Positions 16,842 through 25,247 of a stretch of DNA of 33,577 bases are shown here, piece after piece. Made by a program: the position numbers and the translations under genes. The notes under the pieces are model-generated. The model was not told where the DNA came from. It saw nothing but the letters and a program-made list of their open reading frames with translations, and ran no database searches. The DNA is taken from assembly GCA_030038415.1 (NCBI GenBank), contig JASHOX010000021.1, positions 1 through 33,577 of the forward strand, written 5' to 3'. Numbering within the stretch: position 1 is the first letter of the stretch; each line of letters starts with the position of its first letter. This DNA is from Xanthobacteraceae bacterium (GTDB lineage: Bacteria; Pseudomonadota; Alphaproteobacteria; Rhizobiales; Xanthobacteraceae).

Positions 16842-17573
16842 CTAGGGCGCGACCGAGAGGCCTTTGACGTGATGCTTCTCGATCAGGCGCGCCACCAGCC
16901 CTGACTTCTTCGCTTCGGCGACGAATTCGCTGAGGAACGCGGCGCCCGCCGTATTCGTTTTGCCGGTGCCAATGGCTTGCTGCACGGTCATGAAATTACC
17001 GGATAGGATACGCGAGCCCGGCAGCTTGTTTGCCTCGGTGAGCAGCTGCGGCCGCAGCGCACCGTAGGCTTCGAGTTTTTCAGTGACGAACTGCTCAAAC
17101 GGGGCTTCGGCGCTTTCCGACAATATGAGCGTGGCCTGTTTGATATTGCGTTCCAACCAGAGGCCGTAGGCCGCGCCACGCCGGCTGGCGATGCGGATAC
17201 CGGGCCGGTCGACGTCGGAGATTTTGGTAAGGGGCGACCCGGGCGGCACCAAGTAGGTGGCTTCAATTTCGCAATAGGCAGGGGTGAACGCGATCTTTGC
17301 CGCGCGCTGCGGCTCGGCCCCGATCAGCCCGATGTCCCAGGCATTGGTGCCGGCAGCATCGGCCAATTGCGACGGCCGCTCGTATTTGACATAGGCCACC
17401 GGCACGCCGAGCCGCCGCGCGATCTCGGCCGCCATGTCGGGCGCCACCCCTTGCGGATCGCCAGAGGCGGTTTTTCCGGTGACCAGAAGGAAATTGCCCA
17501 TATTGATCCCAGCGCGCAGGACGCCCGTTGGGGCAAGTTCGGATGTGACTTGGCTCAGCTTCTCTTGGCTCAC
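16842..17573 (-). CDS. Periplasmic-binding-fold (SBP_bac_3-like) protein without a signal peptide
   Basis: The 243-residue protein has the type II periplasmic-binding fold of amino acid ABC systems: 'GVLRAGINMGNFLLV' at the start, 'GVAPDMAAEIARRLGVPVAYV' near 42-62, 'AWDIGLIGAEPQRAAKIAFTPAY' split over 78-100, and 'GAAYGLWLERNI' near 134-145. The start 'MSQEKLSQVTSELAPTG' is polar and has no export signal, so the protein probably stays in the cytoplasm as a sensor or enzyme-like domain, or export is by another route. Translation starts at GTG 17573, with AAGGT upstream; no in-frame start further upstream was found that would add a signal sequence. No permease or ATPase gene adjoins it. The function is unknown. 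Confidence 0.8.
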   Translation of the reverse strand: MSQEKLSQVTSELAPTGVLRAGINMGNFLLVTGKTASGDPQGVAPDMAAEIARRLGVPVAYVKYERPSQLADAAGTNAWDIGLIGAEPQRAAKIAFTPAYCEIEATYLVPPGSPLTKISDVDRPGIRIASRRGAAYGLWLERNIKQATLILSESAEAPFEQFVTEKLEAYGALRPQLLTEANKLPGSRILSGNFMTVQQAIGTGKTNTAGAAFLSEFVAEAKKSGLVARLIEKHHVKGLSVAP

Positions 17574-17650
17574 GTTCTGACCTTTTGTGAAAACTGCTGT
17601 CCTAGCAGCGATTTAGTGGAATTCGCGGACCGGAATTGTCCCCTCGGCCA

Positions 17651-17675
17651 GGAACCGAGGGTCCCCTCAACCGTT
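17651..17675 (+). promoter_or_regulatory. EcfG-type general stress response promoter
   Basis: GGAAC (17651-17655), exactly 16 bases, then CGTT (17672-17675) matches the known consensus of the alphaproteobacterial general-stress sigma factor EcfG (GGAAC-N16/17-CGTT). It faces the 64-codon gene at 17801 and leaves about 120 bases of leader. The -35 motif lies inside a hairpin-forming sequence, CCCTCGG (17641-17647) with CCGAGGG (17655-17661). Confidence 0.65.
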
Positions 17676-17800
17676 ATCACGCGTCTTCAAGGTTCGGTGA
17701 AGACGTATTTTTGTGACCCCTATCACCGCCTAGCTGCGGGGATAGAGCGAAACCTCAAACCCGGCTGCCGCGACGAATGGGGCAGAAGCGGGAGGGTGTC

Positions 17801-17995
17801 ATGAATCATTCGATGTATAGCGCCGACCGCGCCACTCATTTGAAGATCGTGGTCATTGGTCTGTTGTGCGCGACCGTGGTCGCGGCCGTCGGCATTTTTG
17901 CCAATGTCGGCAGCGGGGTCGATCTCGGCACCGAGGTTCTGGTCAAGGCCGGCCAGCCGACAACGCTGAGCGGGCATTTGCCGACCATCCGGTAA
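17801..17995 (+). CDS. Small single-helix membrane protein, probably stress-induced
   Basis: The 64-residue protein starts 'MNHSMYSADRATHLKIVVIG', a form I recognise from short conserved proteins of Bradyrhizobium relatives with no known function. One membrane helix covers about 17-35, followed by a short outer tail containing 'LVKAGQPTTLSG'. GGAGGG lies a few bases before the ATG. An EcfG-like promoter sits 126 bases upstream, so I infer that it belongs to the general stress regulon. Its stop is three bases from the stop of the convergent anti-sigma factor gene. The small size, strong ribosome-binding site and promoter all argue that it is a real gene. Confidence 0.75.
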   Translation: MNHSMYSADRATHLKIVVIGLLCATVVAAVGIFANVGSGVDLGTEVLVKAGQPTTLSGHLPTIR

Positions 17996-17998
17996 GCT

Positions 17999-19087
17999 CT
18001 AGGTCTTCGGCGGCGGAGCCGCAGGCACGGATTCCACCATCTTTCCGGTAAAGAGAACGGGGCCGGTGGGTGCGCCGCTCGGCGATCCACCGGCCGGCTC
18101 GAGCGAGACCGCGTAGGTTGCCGCGCGCATGGCCGCGACATCGAAATCCGCCGGAATGGGCCGCGTGGTGAATTCTTCGGCGCCGACCAGGCCGAGCGAG
18201 CGCGGCTTGGGATTATTGCCGGCAATCAGCCACAACTCGTAACTGCGGCCGGCATCCGCGCTCGCGGTCACTCTGCGGACGGTCATGGTGCGGCGCTGCG
18301 GATCGACGGTGAGCAAAAACGCCGGCGCGGTCGGTTCCTGCTGCAGCACCGCGACGAGACGTGAACCGGGCGGCGGCGCCACGGCCGCCGATTGCGAAAG
18401 CCGGCCGACCGGAAGCAGCCCCGGCGCCAGCTCGCCGACCGCGATATAGACCGCGAGCAAGGCAGCGATCGCACTCATCGCCACCGTGAATCCGCGCCAG
18501 CGTCGCGTTTGGCGCGCCAGATAGATGATCTCGGCGCTGCGCTCGCTTTTCGGTACCGACGGGGCGGGCGCTGGCTCTGTCGGCGACAACGCCGCTTCGG
18601 CTTCCGGCTGCGGTTCCGGTGGCAGCAGACTGGAAGCGAGCGCCGCAACCGCCGACGTCTCTTCCAAATCCTGCGGCAGCGGAGCGGCCGCATCTATCGT
18701 AGGCTCGACCAGCAAATCCGGCACGGTCTCCGTTGGCTGCTCCGGCGCGACCTCGGGCGCCACCTCCGCCTTTGGCTCGACCTCCGGCATCGCCTCCACC
18801 GTCGTCTCCGCCGTCGCCTCCGGCGCGGTCTGCGGCGCGGCGGCTTCGGCGGTAATCCGCCGTTCGGCGCCATCGATCTCGGTTTTGATCCGGTCCCAAA
18901 CGTCCGGCGGCGGCTCGACCGCCTCCACCATGACGTTGAGCTCGCCCAGCCGGCGCTCCCACACGCGCACGATCTCGGCAAAGCCCGGATCGATCACGAG
19001 CAACGCCTCGGCCTGGTCGCGCTCGTCGGCGGAGAGCGTTCCCAAGACGTATTCGGCGGCGAGAGCGTCTCGGTCGTCGTCGTACAT
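17999..19087 (-). CDS. RskA-type anti-sigma factor with a long acidic linker
   Basis: The 362-residue protein is the membrane-bound inhibitor of the ECF sigma factor encoded upstream. The N-terminal anti-sigma domain (1-75) includes 'DALAAEYVLGTLSADERDQ' and 'VWERRLGELN' and has no HxxxCxxC zinc motif. A membrane helix lies at about 200-217. The C-terminal domain (about 230-362) matches the RskA periplasmic fold, with 'GRSYELWLIAGN' near 280-291. Residues 79-182 are an unusual low-complexity stretch rich in Pro, Ala, Glu and Thr. The ATG at 19087 has GAGGTAG upstream. The gene starts 66 bases after the sigma gene on the same strand. Release of sigma by cleavage or by a redox or envelope signal is inferred from the family. 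Confidence 0.87.
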   Translation of the reverse strand: MYDDDRDALAAEYVLGTLSADERDQAEALLVIDPGFAEIVRVWERRLGELNVMVEAVEPPPDVWDRIKTEIDGAERRITAEAAAPQTAPEATAETTVEAMPEVEPKAEVAPEVAPEQPTETVPDLLVEPTIDAAAPLPQDLEETSAVAALASSLLPPEPQPEAEAALSPTEPAPAPSVPKSERSAEIIYLARQTRRWRGFTVAMSAIAALLAVYIAVGELAPGLLPVGRLSQSAAVAPPPGSRLVAVLQQEPTAPAFLLTVDPQRRTMTVRRVTASADAGRSYELWLIAGNNPKPRSLGLVGAEEFTTRPIPADFDVAAMRAATYAVSLEPAGGSPSGAPTGPVLFTGKMVESVPAAPPPKT

Positions 19088-19153
19088 CACTACCTCAAGA
19101 CTTTCTTCCAATGCACTTGATCCTGACAGAAAACCGGCAGCCAAGTGTCGGGA

Positions 19154-19705
19154 TCATGCGCGGTCTCCCATACACTCGCGAATTTCGAGCAGACTGCGGC
19201 GCAGCCAAGTTTTGATCGTGTTCACCGGAATATCGAGTTTTTGCGCCAACTGCTCGCGGCTCCAACCGCTGTAATAGGCTAACAGCACGATGCGCTGCTT
19301 TTCCGGGTCGAGCTTGCCGAGGCAGGTCAAGAGGCGCCTGAGCTCCTCGGTCATCTCGCGACGGGCGAGCGGCGACGGCGCGTCGGACGCCGTCTCCATC
19401 GCTTCCGGCTCTTCTTCGATGGAAACATCGCCGCGCTTACGCACGATGTCGATGGCGCGATTGCGCGCGATCGCCACCATCCAGGTGATGGGGCTTGCCA
19501 GCATGGGGTCGAACCGGTCGGCCATCTTCCACACCTTGAGATAGGTCTCTTGCATGACCTCTTCGGCCAATGCCGGCCTGCCCAAGATACGGAGCAAGAC
19601 GCCATAGAGTTTCGCGCGGGTTTCGATGTAGAGGCGTTCAAACGCCGCCTCGTCGCCTCTGGCGACGGCGCCGAGCAGCCAGACCAGTTCCGTCTGCACC
19701 AACAT
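19154..19705 (-). CDS. ECF sigma factor, SigK/RpoE-like
   Basis: The 183-residue protein has sigma region 2 (about 20-90, with 'AEEVMQETYLKVWKMADRFD' near 47-66 and 'ARNRAIDIVRKRG' near 80-92) and region 4 (about 130-180, with 'LDIPVNTIKTWLRRSLLEIR' near 157-176). It directs RNA polymerase to its own promoter set when the anti-sigma factor lets go. The acidic link 'VSIEEEPEAMETASDAPS' joins the two regions. The ATG at 19705 gives the normal family length; a start ten codons upstream is possible. The order sigma then anti-sigma on one strand is usual. Which signal and which targets are involved cannot be told. It is not the EcfG type, because no PhyR/NepR genes adjoin it. Confidence 0.92.
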   Translation of the reverse strand: MLVQTELVWLLGAVARGDEAAFERLYIETRAKLYGVLLRILGRPALAEEVMQETYLKVWKMADRFDPMLASPITWMVAIARNRAIDIVRKRGDVSIEEEPEAMETASDAPSPLARREMTEELRRLLTCLGKLDPEKQRIVLLAYYSGWSREQLAQKLDIPVNTIKTWLRRSLLEIRECMGDRA

Positions 19706-19750
19706 AACAGCCTCTGGCCCCCAACAAGGCCTCAACGCCTAGCATTTTTT

Positions 19751-19801
19751 GAGCATGATCTTTTCCGAAAACCGGTACGCACTTTCGGCATCATGCTCTA
19801 G
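19751..19801. repeat. Palindromic intergenic repeat, copy 1
   Basis: Perfect arms GAGCATGAT (19751-19759) and ATCATGCTC (19790-19798) flank a core containing CCGAAAACCGGTA. The inverse complement is nearly identical to 33131-33177, including an unbroken shared stretch of about 27 bases. Elements of this kind are scattered in Bradyrhizobium-like genomes. The remainder of the 280-base gap between the sigma gene and fliJ holds only a short CCCGC/GCGGG hairpin near 19939-19950 and no gene I can support. Confidence 0.75.
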
Positions 19802-19985
19802 GGGAACTCCCGCCCCGGTGGATTATCGCCGCGGAGCGTGGCCTTCGTCGAGAGCGAATGCGGGGGGTGGCACCGAGACAAATTCCCGCTCATCGCCGAA
19901 ACAGCGAGAATCCGAAGCTGGACCGAGGTGAAAGCTTGGGTCCCCGCTTGCGGGAACGAGCGGACTGAGGCCGGAACCTGCGAGC

Positions 19986-20405
19986 TTACGCCGGAGCGAT
20001 GCCGCGGGCGCGCATCAGCGCGATGCCGTCAAGCTCGACCTGCTCGGCGGCATTTTCCGCCTCGCGTTCGCGCATCTGGTCGCGTTCGTCGAGCAGCTCG
20101 ACCTTTTTGAGGTCATCAAAAGCCTCGCCGAGGGCGCCTTTGGCGTCTTCGAGCTGCACGCGCAGCTCATCGGCCGAGCGCTTGAGATTCTCGCGCCGCG
20201 CAATAGCGGCTTTGGCATAAGTCGGATAGGCAAAATGGCCGGGATCGTGGATGCCGGCGCGATCCTGCTCGGCTCGGATTTCGCGTTCGAGATCGCCGGC
20301 CATGCGCTCGAATTCGGCGATCATGGTCTCGATCTGGGCGACCTTGCGCCGCTTCTCGTCGACCTGAAATTTCTTCAGGCGAATAAGCGTCTCTCGGGAC
20401 TTCAT
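19986..20405 (-). CDS. fliJ: Flagellar export protein FliJ
   Basis: The 139-residue protein is almost wholly charged alpha-helix, with heptad spacing that suggests an antiparallel coiled coil. It begins 'MKSRETLIRLKKFQVDEKRR', the common start of FliJ in Rhizobiales, and has the central 'HFAYPTYAKAAIARRENL' turn. FliJ acts as the stalk of the FliI ATPase ring and links it to FlhA. It follows fliI on the same strand after 100 bases, consistent with one operon. No frameshift is seen. The family is weakly conserved, so the call rests on the N-terminus, the helix pattern and the place next to fliI. Confidence 0.88.
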   Translation of the reverse strand: MKSRETLIRLKKFQVDEKRRKVAQIETMIAEFERMAGDLEREIRAEQDRAGIHDPGHFAYPTYAKAAIARRENLKRSADELRVQLEDAKGALGEAFDDLKKVELLDERDQMREREAENAAEQVELDGIALMRARGIAPA

Positions 20406-20505
20406 CGACTACTACTCCCCCGAAGCCATTTTCCGGAAACCTAAAGGCATAAAGCGCGAGCGAACCCACCGCGCGGCGCTCCGATGGATTGTGGCATGGA
20501 TAACG

Positions 20506-21828
20506 TTAGCGATCGGTTTCTGCGGTCGCCACAATCTGCGCCAAACGGCTGTAACCTTCCGCCAAGCTGGTTGCTTCTTCCTTACCTTGGCCCAAAAAGT
20601 CCTCCAGTGGCTTGTGGAGGCGGATGGCTTCATCGACATCGGGGCTCGATCCGGCCCGATAAGCCCCCAGCCGGATGAGCTCCTCCATGTCCGCATAGGT
20701 CGCCATGACCTGCCGGGCCCGGGTCAAAGCCGGCAAATAGGCCGGATCGGCCGCCTTCGGCATCGTTCGCGAGACCGATTTGAGGACATTGATCGCCGGG
20801 TAGCGGCCACGCTCGGCGATGGCGCGTTCCATGACGATATGGCCGTCGAGAATGCCGCGCACGGCATCCGCAATCGGCTCGTTATAATCGTCGCCGTCGA
20901 CCAGCACGGTGAAAATACCGGTAATCGTGCCCTGCTCGGTGCCGGGGCCGGCCCGTTCCAGGAGTCGCGGCAGCTCGGTGAACACGGTCGGCGTATAGCC
21001 CTTGGCGGTCGGCGGCTCGCCGGCGGAGAGACCGATTTCGCGCTGCGCCATGGCGAAGCGGGTCACTGAGTCCATCAGCACCAGCACGTCCTTGCCCTCG
21101 TCGCGGAAATATTCGGCGATGGCGAGCGTCTCGTGCGCGGCTTGGCGGCGCATCAGTGCCGGCTCGTCGGAAGTCGAGACCACGACCACCGAGCGGGCGA
21201 GCCCGGCCTCGCCGAGGTCATCCTGCAAGAATTCCTGCACCTCGCGGCCCCGTTCGCCGATCAGCCCGATCACCGTGACGTCGGCCGATACGTTGCGCGC
21301 CAGCATCGACAGCAGCACCGATTTGCCGACGCCGGAACCGGAGAAAATGCCCATGCGCTGGCCGCGGCAGCAGGTGACGAAGGTGTTGAGCGCCCGCACC
21401 CCGAGATCCAGCGGCGACCCGACCCGGCGGCGCGCATGCGCCAATGGCGGCGTGTTGCGGAACGGATAGGGCGAGGGTCCGAGCAGCAGGGCGCCCTTGC
21501 CGTCGATCGGCTCGCCGAGCGCATTCACCACCCGGCCGAGCCAGCCGGCCGACGGCCGCACCGCGCCGGCGACGGAGGTGACCAGGGCGCGGCAACCCCG
21601 GCGCACGCCTTCAAGCGGGGCGAACGGCATCAGGAGCGCGTTATTGCCTGAAAAGCCGACCACCTCGCAGGGTATGTTCTTGGCCGGCGTCTCGATAACC
21701 ACCCGCGCCCCGACCGACATCGCATGCAGCGGCCCCGCGGCCTCGACCATCAGGCCGCGCACGCCGACCACTCGGCCATAGATCTCGATACCGTCGAGTT
21801 CGTTGATCTGTTCGGCGAGCGCCTTCAC
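20506..21828 (-). CDS. fliI: Flagellum-specific ATPase FliI
   Basis: The 440-residue protein is the hexameric ATPase that unfolds and feeds flagellar substrates to the export gate. It shows the F1-like N-terminal barrel, Walker A 'SGSGVGKS' (163-170), Walker B '[12 protein letters not shown]', and the FliI/YscN stretch '[18 protein letters not shown]'. The GTG start at 21828, with GAGGG upstream, gives the N-terminus '[19 protein letters not shown]' and the usual rhizobial length; an ATG 18 codons upstream lacks a ribosome-binding site and would add a basic tail. It is divergent from ctrA. A CtrA-like box at 21919-21933 may control it. Confidence 0.95.
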   Translation of the reverse strand: MKALAEQINELDGIEIYGRVVGVRGLMVEAAGPLHAMSVGARVVIETPAKNIPCEVVGFSGNNALLMPFAPLEGVRRGCRALVTSVAGAVRPSAGWLGRVVNALGEPIDGKGALLLGPSPYPFRNTPPLAHARRRVGSPLDLGVRALNTFVTCCRGQRMGIFSGSGVGKSVLLSMLARNVSADVTVIGLIGERGREVQEFLQDDLGEAGLARSVVVVSTSDEPALMRRQAAHETLAIAEYFRDEGKDVLVLMDSVTRFAMAQREIGLSAGEPPTAKGYTPTVFTELPRLLERAGPGTEQGTITGIFTVLVDGDDYNEPIADAVRGILDGHIVMERAIAERGRYPAINVLKSVSRTMPKAADPAYLPALTRARQVMATYADMEELIRLGAYRAGSSPDVDEAIRLHKPLEDFLGQGKEEATSLAEGYSRLAQIVATAETDR

Positions 21829-21918
21829 GGCCGGCCCTCGGCGCGCCCGTGCTCGCAGCGCTGCCAAGCGCCATCGCGCCATGTCGGCAAAACAATGGTT
21901 ACTTTATGGGGCGTCTTC

Positions 21919-21933
21919 TTAATCGCTTGTTTA
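21919..21933 (+). promoter_or_regulatory. CtrA-like box in the fliI-ctrA divergent region
   Basis: TTAA (21919-21922), seven bases, then TTTA (21930-21933) followed by CC is one base off TTAA-N7-TTAA(CC). It lies 91 bases before the fliI start and 330 before ctrA, so fliI is the nearer target. CtrA commonly controls both its own gene and flagellar genes. Confidence 0.45.
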
Positions 21934-22013
21934 CCCGGGACGTTAATCATTGCGCAGTCGTCCTTAGGGCCAAGGAAACCTACGAGGCAACTCACCCTCC
22001 AGGACGGAGGGCT

Positions 22014-22184
22014 GAGTCGTTTGAATCGGTTAGCGCCGAGACTTCATCCAGGACATGAACACGAACGTGGCTAAAAAACCACTACCCCGCAACATCTTAA
22101 GGCGATTCGCCGGAATTTGCCTATTGGATACTTGCGTACCGGAATTAGGTTTTGTTAACCATAGCGCCGTTAGTGTCCCGAATC
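22014..22184 (+). promoter_or_regulatory. ctrA upstream region with four GANTC sites and a TTAACCAT motif
   Basis: The stretch between fliI and ctrA (21829-22263) holds no gene I can support. Inside it lie GAGTC (22014-22018), GAATC (22023-22027), GATTC (22104-22108) and GAATC (22180-22184), four CcrM-type methylation sites in 171 bases where fewer than one is expected by chance. TTAACCAT (22155-22162), a known CtrA half-site form, is about 100 bases before the start codon. In Caulobacter the ctrA promoter is controlled by GANTC methylation and by CtrA itself. Exact promoters could not be placed. Confidence 0.6.
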
Positions 22185-22263
22185 AGTTGTGCAAGGCGTT
22201 TTCCCGGAGGCCGCCGCAGCGGCGTGCCGACCTTGAGCCCGCGCGGCGAAGAAGGGGCATTGC

Positions 22264-22965
22264 ATGCGCGTATTGCTGATTGAAGACGATAGCGCCACCG
22301 CGCAATCGATCGAGCTGATGCTCAAATCCGAGAGCTTCAACGTCTACACTACCGATCTCGGCGAAGAAGGCATCGACCTCGGCAAGATCTACGACTACGA
22401 CATCATCCTGCTCGACCTGAACCTGCCGGATATGTCGGGCTTCGAAGTGTTGCGCTCGCTGCGCGTATCGAAGGTCAAGACGCCGATCCTGATCCTTTCC
22501 GGGCTTGCCGGCATCGAGGACAAGGTGCGGGGACTGGGCTTCGGCGCCGACGACTACATGACCAAGCCGTTCCATAAGGACGAATTGGTGGCGCGCATCC
22601 ACGCCATCGTGCGCCGTTCCAAGGGCCACGCGCAATCGGTCATCAATACCGGCGACCTCTGCGTCAACCTCGACACCAAGACCGTTGAGGTCAACGGCGC
22701 CCGCGTGCACCTGACCGGCAAGGAGTACCAGATGCTGGAGCTCCTGAGCCTGCGCAAAGGCACGACGCTGACCAAAGAGATGTTCCTTAATCACCTCTAT
22801 GGCGGCATGGACGAGCCGGAACTGAAGATCATCGACGTCTTCATCTGCAAGCTGCGCAAGAAGCTCGCCAATGCCAGTAACGGCAAGAATTACATCGAGA
22901 CGGTGTGGGGCCGCGGCTACGTGCTGCGCGAACCGTCCGAGGACGAGGCCAAAATCCCGGCCTGA
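22264..22965 (+). CDS. ctrA: Cell cycle response regulator CtrA
   Basis: The 233-residue protein is an OmpR-type response regulator and matches CtrA from its first residues ('[20 protein letters not shown]'). The receiver has the acidic pocket E7/D8/D9, phosphorylation site D51 in '[13 protein letters not shown]', and the Lys in '[19 protein letters not shown]'. The winged-helix DNA-binding half contains '[20 protein letters not shown]' and '[14 protein letters not shown]'. CtrA governs division, flagella, chemotaxis and envelope genes in alphaproteobacteria; in this order it is usually essential or nearly so. The C-terminus 'DEAKIPA' is not the Caulobacter ClpXP tag '-AA', though it ends in a hydrophobic-alanine pair. 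GAAGGGG precedes the ATG. It stands alone, divergent from fliI and convergent with cheR. Confidence 0.97.
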   Translation: MRVLLIEDDSATAQSIELMLKSESFNVYTTDLGEEGIDLGKIYDYDIILLDLNLPDMSGFEVLRSLRVSKVKTPILILSGLAGIEDKVRGLGFGADDYMTKPFHKDELVARIHAIVRRSKGHAQSVINTGDLCVNLDTKTVEVNGARVHLTGKEYQMLELLSLRKGTTLTKEMFLNHLYGGMDEPELKIIDVFICKLRKKLANASNGKNYIETVWGRGYVLREPSEDEAKIPA

Positions 22966-22989
22966 CCAATACGGTAAGACCGAGACGGC

Positions 22990-23018
22990 AAAACCCCGGC
23001 CACCGGCCGGGGTTTTTG
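22990..23018. terminator. Strong bidirectional intrinsic terminator between ctrA and cheR
   Basis: AAAACCCCGGCC (22990-23001) pairs with GGCCGGGGTTTT (23005-23016) around a three-base loop, a 12-base-pair stem ending in a T-run on the plus strand and, by symmetry, on the minus strand. It sits 25 bases after the ctrA stop and 40 after the cheR stop, so it serves both genes. Confidence 0.92.
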
Positions 23019-23058
23019 TTTGCAACTACCGTTTATTGCTCTTCCCGGACCAGCCTCG

Positions 23059-23943
23059 CTAGCGCCCACCGCCGGCGGCGACGAGCCGCAGCCCGGGCTT
23101 GGCGGCGCTCGGTGGCGACGGCCGCGACGAATTCGCGCTCGGAACGTAAAGCCCGCGCTTATCGGGAATCATTTTGAAGCGGTCGGTCAGGCCGACGACC
23201 GTCTCCGCCGCGCCGAGCACGAGATAACCGTCGTCGGCGATGACGCGCGCCAGCCGGTTGAGTACGTCGCTCTTGGTCTGCTGGTCGAAATAGATCAGCA
23301 CGTTGCGGCAGAAGATGAGGTCGAAGCTGCCGAGCTGGCTGAAATCGGCGAGCAGGTTGAGCTGCCGGTAGCGCACCATGGCGCGCAGTTCGGGCGCGAT
23401 CTGCCACAGCTCGCCGGTTTGCGAGAAATGCTTGATCAGAAGCTGGATCGGCAGTCCGCGCTGCACTTCAAATTGGGTATAGAGCCCGTTGCGGGCCTTC
23501 TCCAGCACCTCGCCGGAGAGGTCGGTAGCGAGCAATTCGATGCGCCAGCCGGCGATCTCGGCCTCGATCTCTTTCAGACACATCGCGAGCGAATAGGGCT
23601 CCTGGCCGGTCGCCGCCGCGGCGCACCAGATACGGATGCCGCGCGACGAGCGCCGCGCCGCCAGGAGCGCCGGCATGATCGTCGAACGGAAATGCTCGAA
23701 CGGCATCTTATCGCGGAAGAAGAACGATTCATTGGTCGTCATCGCTTCGACGACAGTCGTCATGAGCGCAGGATCCTGCGCCAGCTTGAGCGCCGCCACG
23801 AGCTCCGCGAGATTGAGCAGGCCCGCTTTGCGGGCGACCGGCAGCAGCCTGCTTTCGACCAGATATTGCTTGTCGGCCGATAGCACGAGGCCGGAGCGAG
23901 CCTTCAGGCAGGAGCGCAGGAAATCGTAATCGAGCGGCGTCAT
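23059..23943 (-). CDS. cheR: Chemotaxis protein methyltransferase CheR
   Basis: The 294-residue enzyme uses S-adenosylmethionine to methylate glutamates on chemoreceptors. The helical N-terminal domain starts '[20 protein letters not shown]' and includes '[17 protein letters not shown]'. The methyltransferase domain follows, with '[19 protein letters not shown]' in the cofactor site (usually 'WSAACSTGEEPYS', so the cysteine and serine differ), 'LLATDLS', and '[14 protein letters not shown]'. The ATG overlaps the cheB stop by four bases (ATGA), so the two adaptation enzymes are co-translated. A C-terminal tail of about 30 residues is rich in Ser, Pro and Gly. It is the last gene of the block and ends at the shared terminator. 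Confidence 0.94.
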   Translation of the reverse strand: MTPLDYDFLRSCLKARSGLVLSADKQYLVESRLLPVARKAGLLNLAELVAALKLAQDPALMTTVVEAMTTNESFFFRDKMPFEHFRSTIMPALLAARRSSRGIRIWCAAAATGQEPYSLAMCLKEIEAEIAGWRIELLATDLSGEVLEKARNGLYTQFEVQRGLPIQLLIKHFSQTGELWQIAPELRAMVRYRQLNLLADFSQLGSFDLIFCRNVLIYFDQQTKSDVLNRLARVIADDGYLVLGAAETVVGLTDRFKMIPDKRGLYVPSANSSRPSPPSAAKPGLRLVAAGGGR

Positions 23944-25115
23944 GAACGCGCCCCCGAGAACAGGCGGATGATTTTCGGCGCGATCTGATCGAGCGGCAGC
24001 ACTGCCGAGCACATGCCGGCCTGCGCCACGGACCGCGGCATGCCCCACACTACGCTCGTTGCCTCGTCCTGGGCGATCACGCTGCCGCCGGCCGCCACGA
24101 TGTCGGCAGCGCCGTGCGTACCGTCGGCGCCCATGCCGGTGAGAATGAGCGCCAGTGACGCGGCGCCCCATATCGGAGCCGCCGAACTGAACAGGGCATC
24201 CACCGCGGGCTTGCAGAAATTGATCGGCGGATCGTTGCCAAGCGCGATCCGAATAGCGGTACCGTCCCGCACGACGCGCATATGGCGACCGCCCGGTGCG
24301 ACATAGATGCCGCCGGCCAGCACCGGCTCGCCGTCCTCAGCTTCATGGGCGCCACGGCCGCCGGCACGCGACAGATGCTCGGCCAGAACGGTGGTGAACA
24401 TCGGCGGCATGTGCTGCGCGATCAAAACCGGCGCCCGGTCGATCGCGGCGGGCAGCTTTTCGATCAAGGCGGTGAGCGCCTGCGGCCCCCCCGTCGAAGA
24501 GCCGATCAAGAGCACCCGGGGCGGAACGGGGGAGAATGGCCGCAGCCGCAGCGGCTCGATCTCATGCAAAAGTACTTTTCGCGCCCGCGGCGACGGCGGA
24601 TGCTTACCGTGCGGTTCCGGCGCCACTTCCGGCGCCGGCGCTCGTGCATAGACGTGCGGCGCAAATCGGTTGCGCCCCAGCGTGCGGATTTTCTCGATCA
24701 ATTCACGGCGGAATTCGACCGAGGTCGTCGCCTCGCGGGTCGTTTCCGGCTTGGGGATGTAGTCCTTGGCGCCGAGCGCCAGGGCGCGCAAGCTGATTTC
24801 GGCGCTGCGCCGCGTGAACGTCGACACCATGATGACGACGAGATCGCGCTTTTTCTGCAACAACAGCGGTAACGCGGAAATGCCATCGAGCTCCGGCATA
24901 TCGATGTCGAGCACGACGACATCGGCGTCGCTTTGCTCGATCCGCGCCACCGCTTCGCGGCCGGTGCGCAACGAAGCGATGACCTGCATGTCGGGTTCGG
25001 CATCGACCCAGCGCGCCAGCAGGCTGCGCACGACGATGGCGTCGTCGACGACCATCACGCGGATCGGGTTTGCGGTCCGGGGCGCAGGGCTTGCGGCTGC
25101 GAGGACGGTACTCAT
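23940..25115 (-). CDS. cheB: Chemotaxis response regulator protein-glutamate methylesterase CheB
   Basis: The 391-residue protein joins a receiver domain (about 17-135; D24, D25, phosphorylation site D70 in '[13 protein letters not shown]', K122 in 'YIPKP') to a methylesterase domain (about 197-388) with the catalytic set S207 in '[10 protein letters not shown]', H235 in 'AQHMPP' and D331 in '[10 protein letters not shown]'. When phosphorylated by CheA it demethylates receptors and resets sensitivity. The linker (about 150-197) is Pro-rich and longer than in enteric CheB. The ATG at 25115 was chosen over one 20 codons upstream because of the fold's start. The 129-base gap before it, towards cheY, contains a diverged palindromic repeat. 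Confidence 0.94.
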   Translation of the reverse strand: MSTVLAAASPAPRTANPIRVMVVDDAIVVRSLLARWVDAEPDMQVIASLRTGREAVARIEQSDADVVVLDIDMPELDGISALPLLLQKKRDLVVIMVSTFTRRSAEISLRALALGAKDYIPKPETTREATTSVEFRRELIEKIRTLGRNRFAPHVYARAPAPEVAPEPHGKHPPSPRARKVLLHEIEPLRLRPFSPVPPRVLLIGSSTGGPQALTALIEKLPAAIDRAPVLIAQHMPPMFTTVLAEHLSRAGGRGAHEAEDGEPVLAGGIYVAPGGRHMRVVRDGTAIRIALGNDPPINFCKPAVDALFSSAAPIWGAASLALILTGMGADGTHGAADIVAAGGSVIAQDEATSVVWGMPRSVAQAGMCSAVLPLDQIAPKIIRLFSGARS

Positions 25116-25199
25116 ACGACAGAGGCTCTCGGTACGCGGACTTTCATACCGGCAGGCTTCACCAAGGCGAAGCACAGCCAGGTTTATAGCGGCTGCAGC

Positions 25200-25247
25200 A
25201 CGATGCTTTCGAAAAGACTATTTCTTGGTCTTCCGCATCATGATCTA
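25200..25247. repeat. Diverged copy of the palindromic repeat between cheY and cheB
   Basis: The complement of this stretch reads ATCATGATGCGGAAGACC, then later TCTTTTCGAAAGCATCGTG, the same layout as the better copies at 19751-19801 and 33131-33177, with many mismatches. It overlaps the cheY stop codon at its edge. The relation is judged by eye. Confidence 0.35.

Noticed and set aside
19802..19830. GGAAC before the ECF sigma gene as a possible ECF promoter
   Set aside because: It is on the wrong strand for the sigma gene and has no CGT-type partner at 16-17 bases.
22055..22279. Small 74-codon plus-strand frame before ctrA
   Set aside because: It overlaps the ctrA start in another frame, lacks a good ribosome-binding site and lies in what looks like the ctrA regulatory region.
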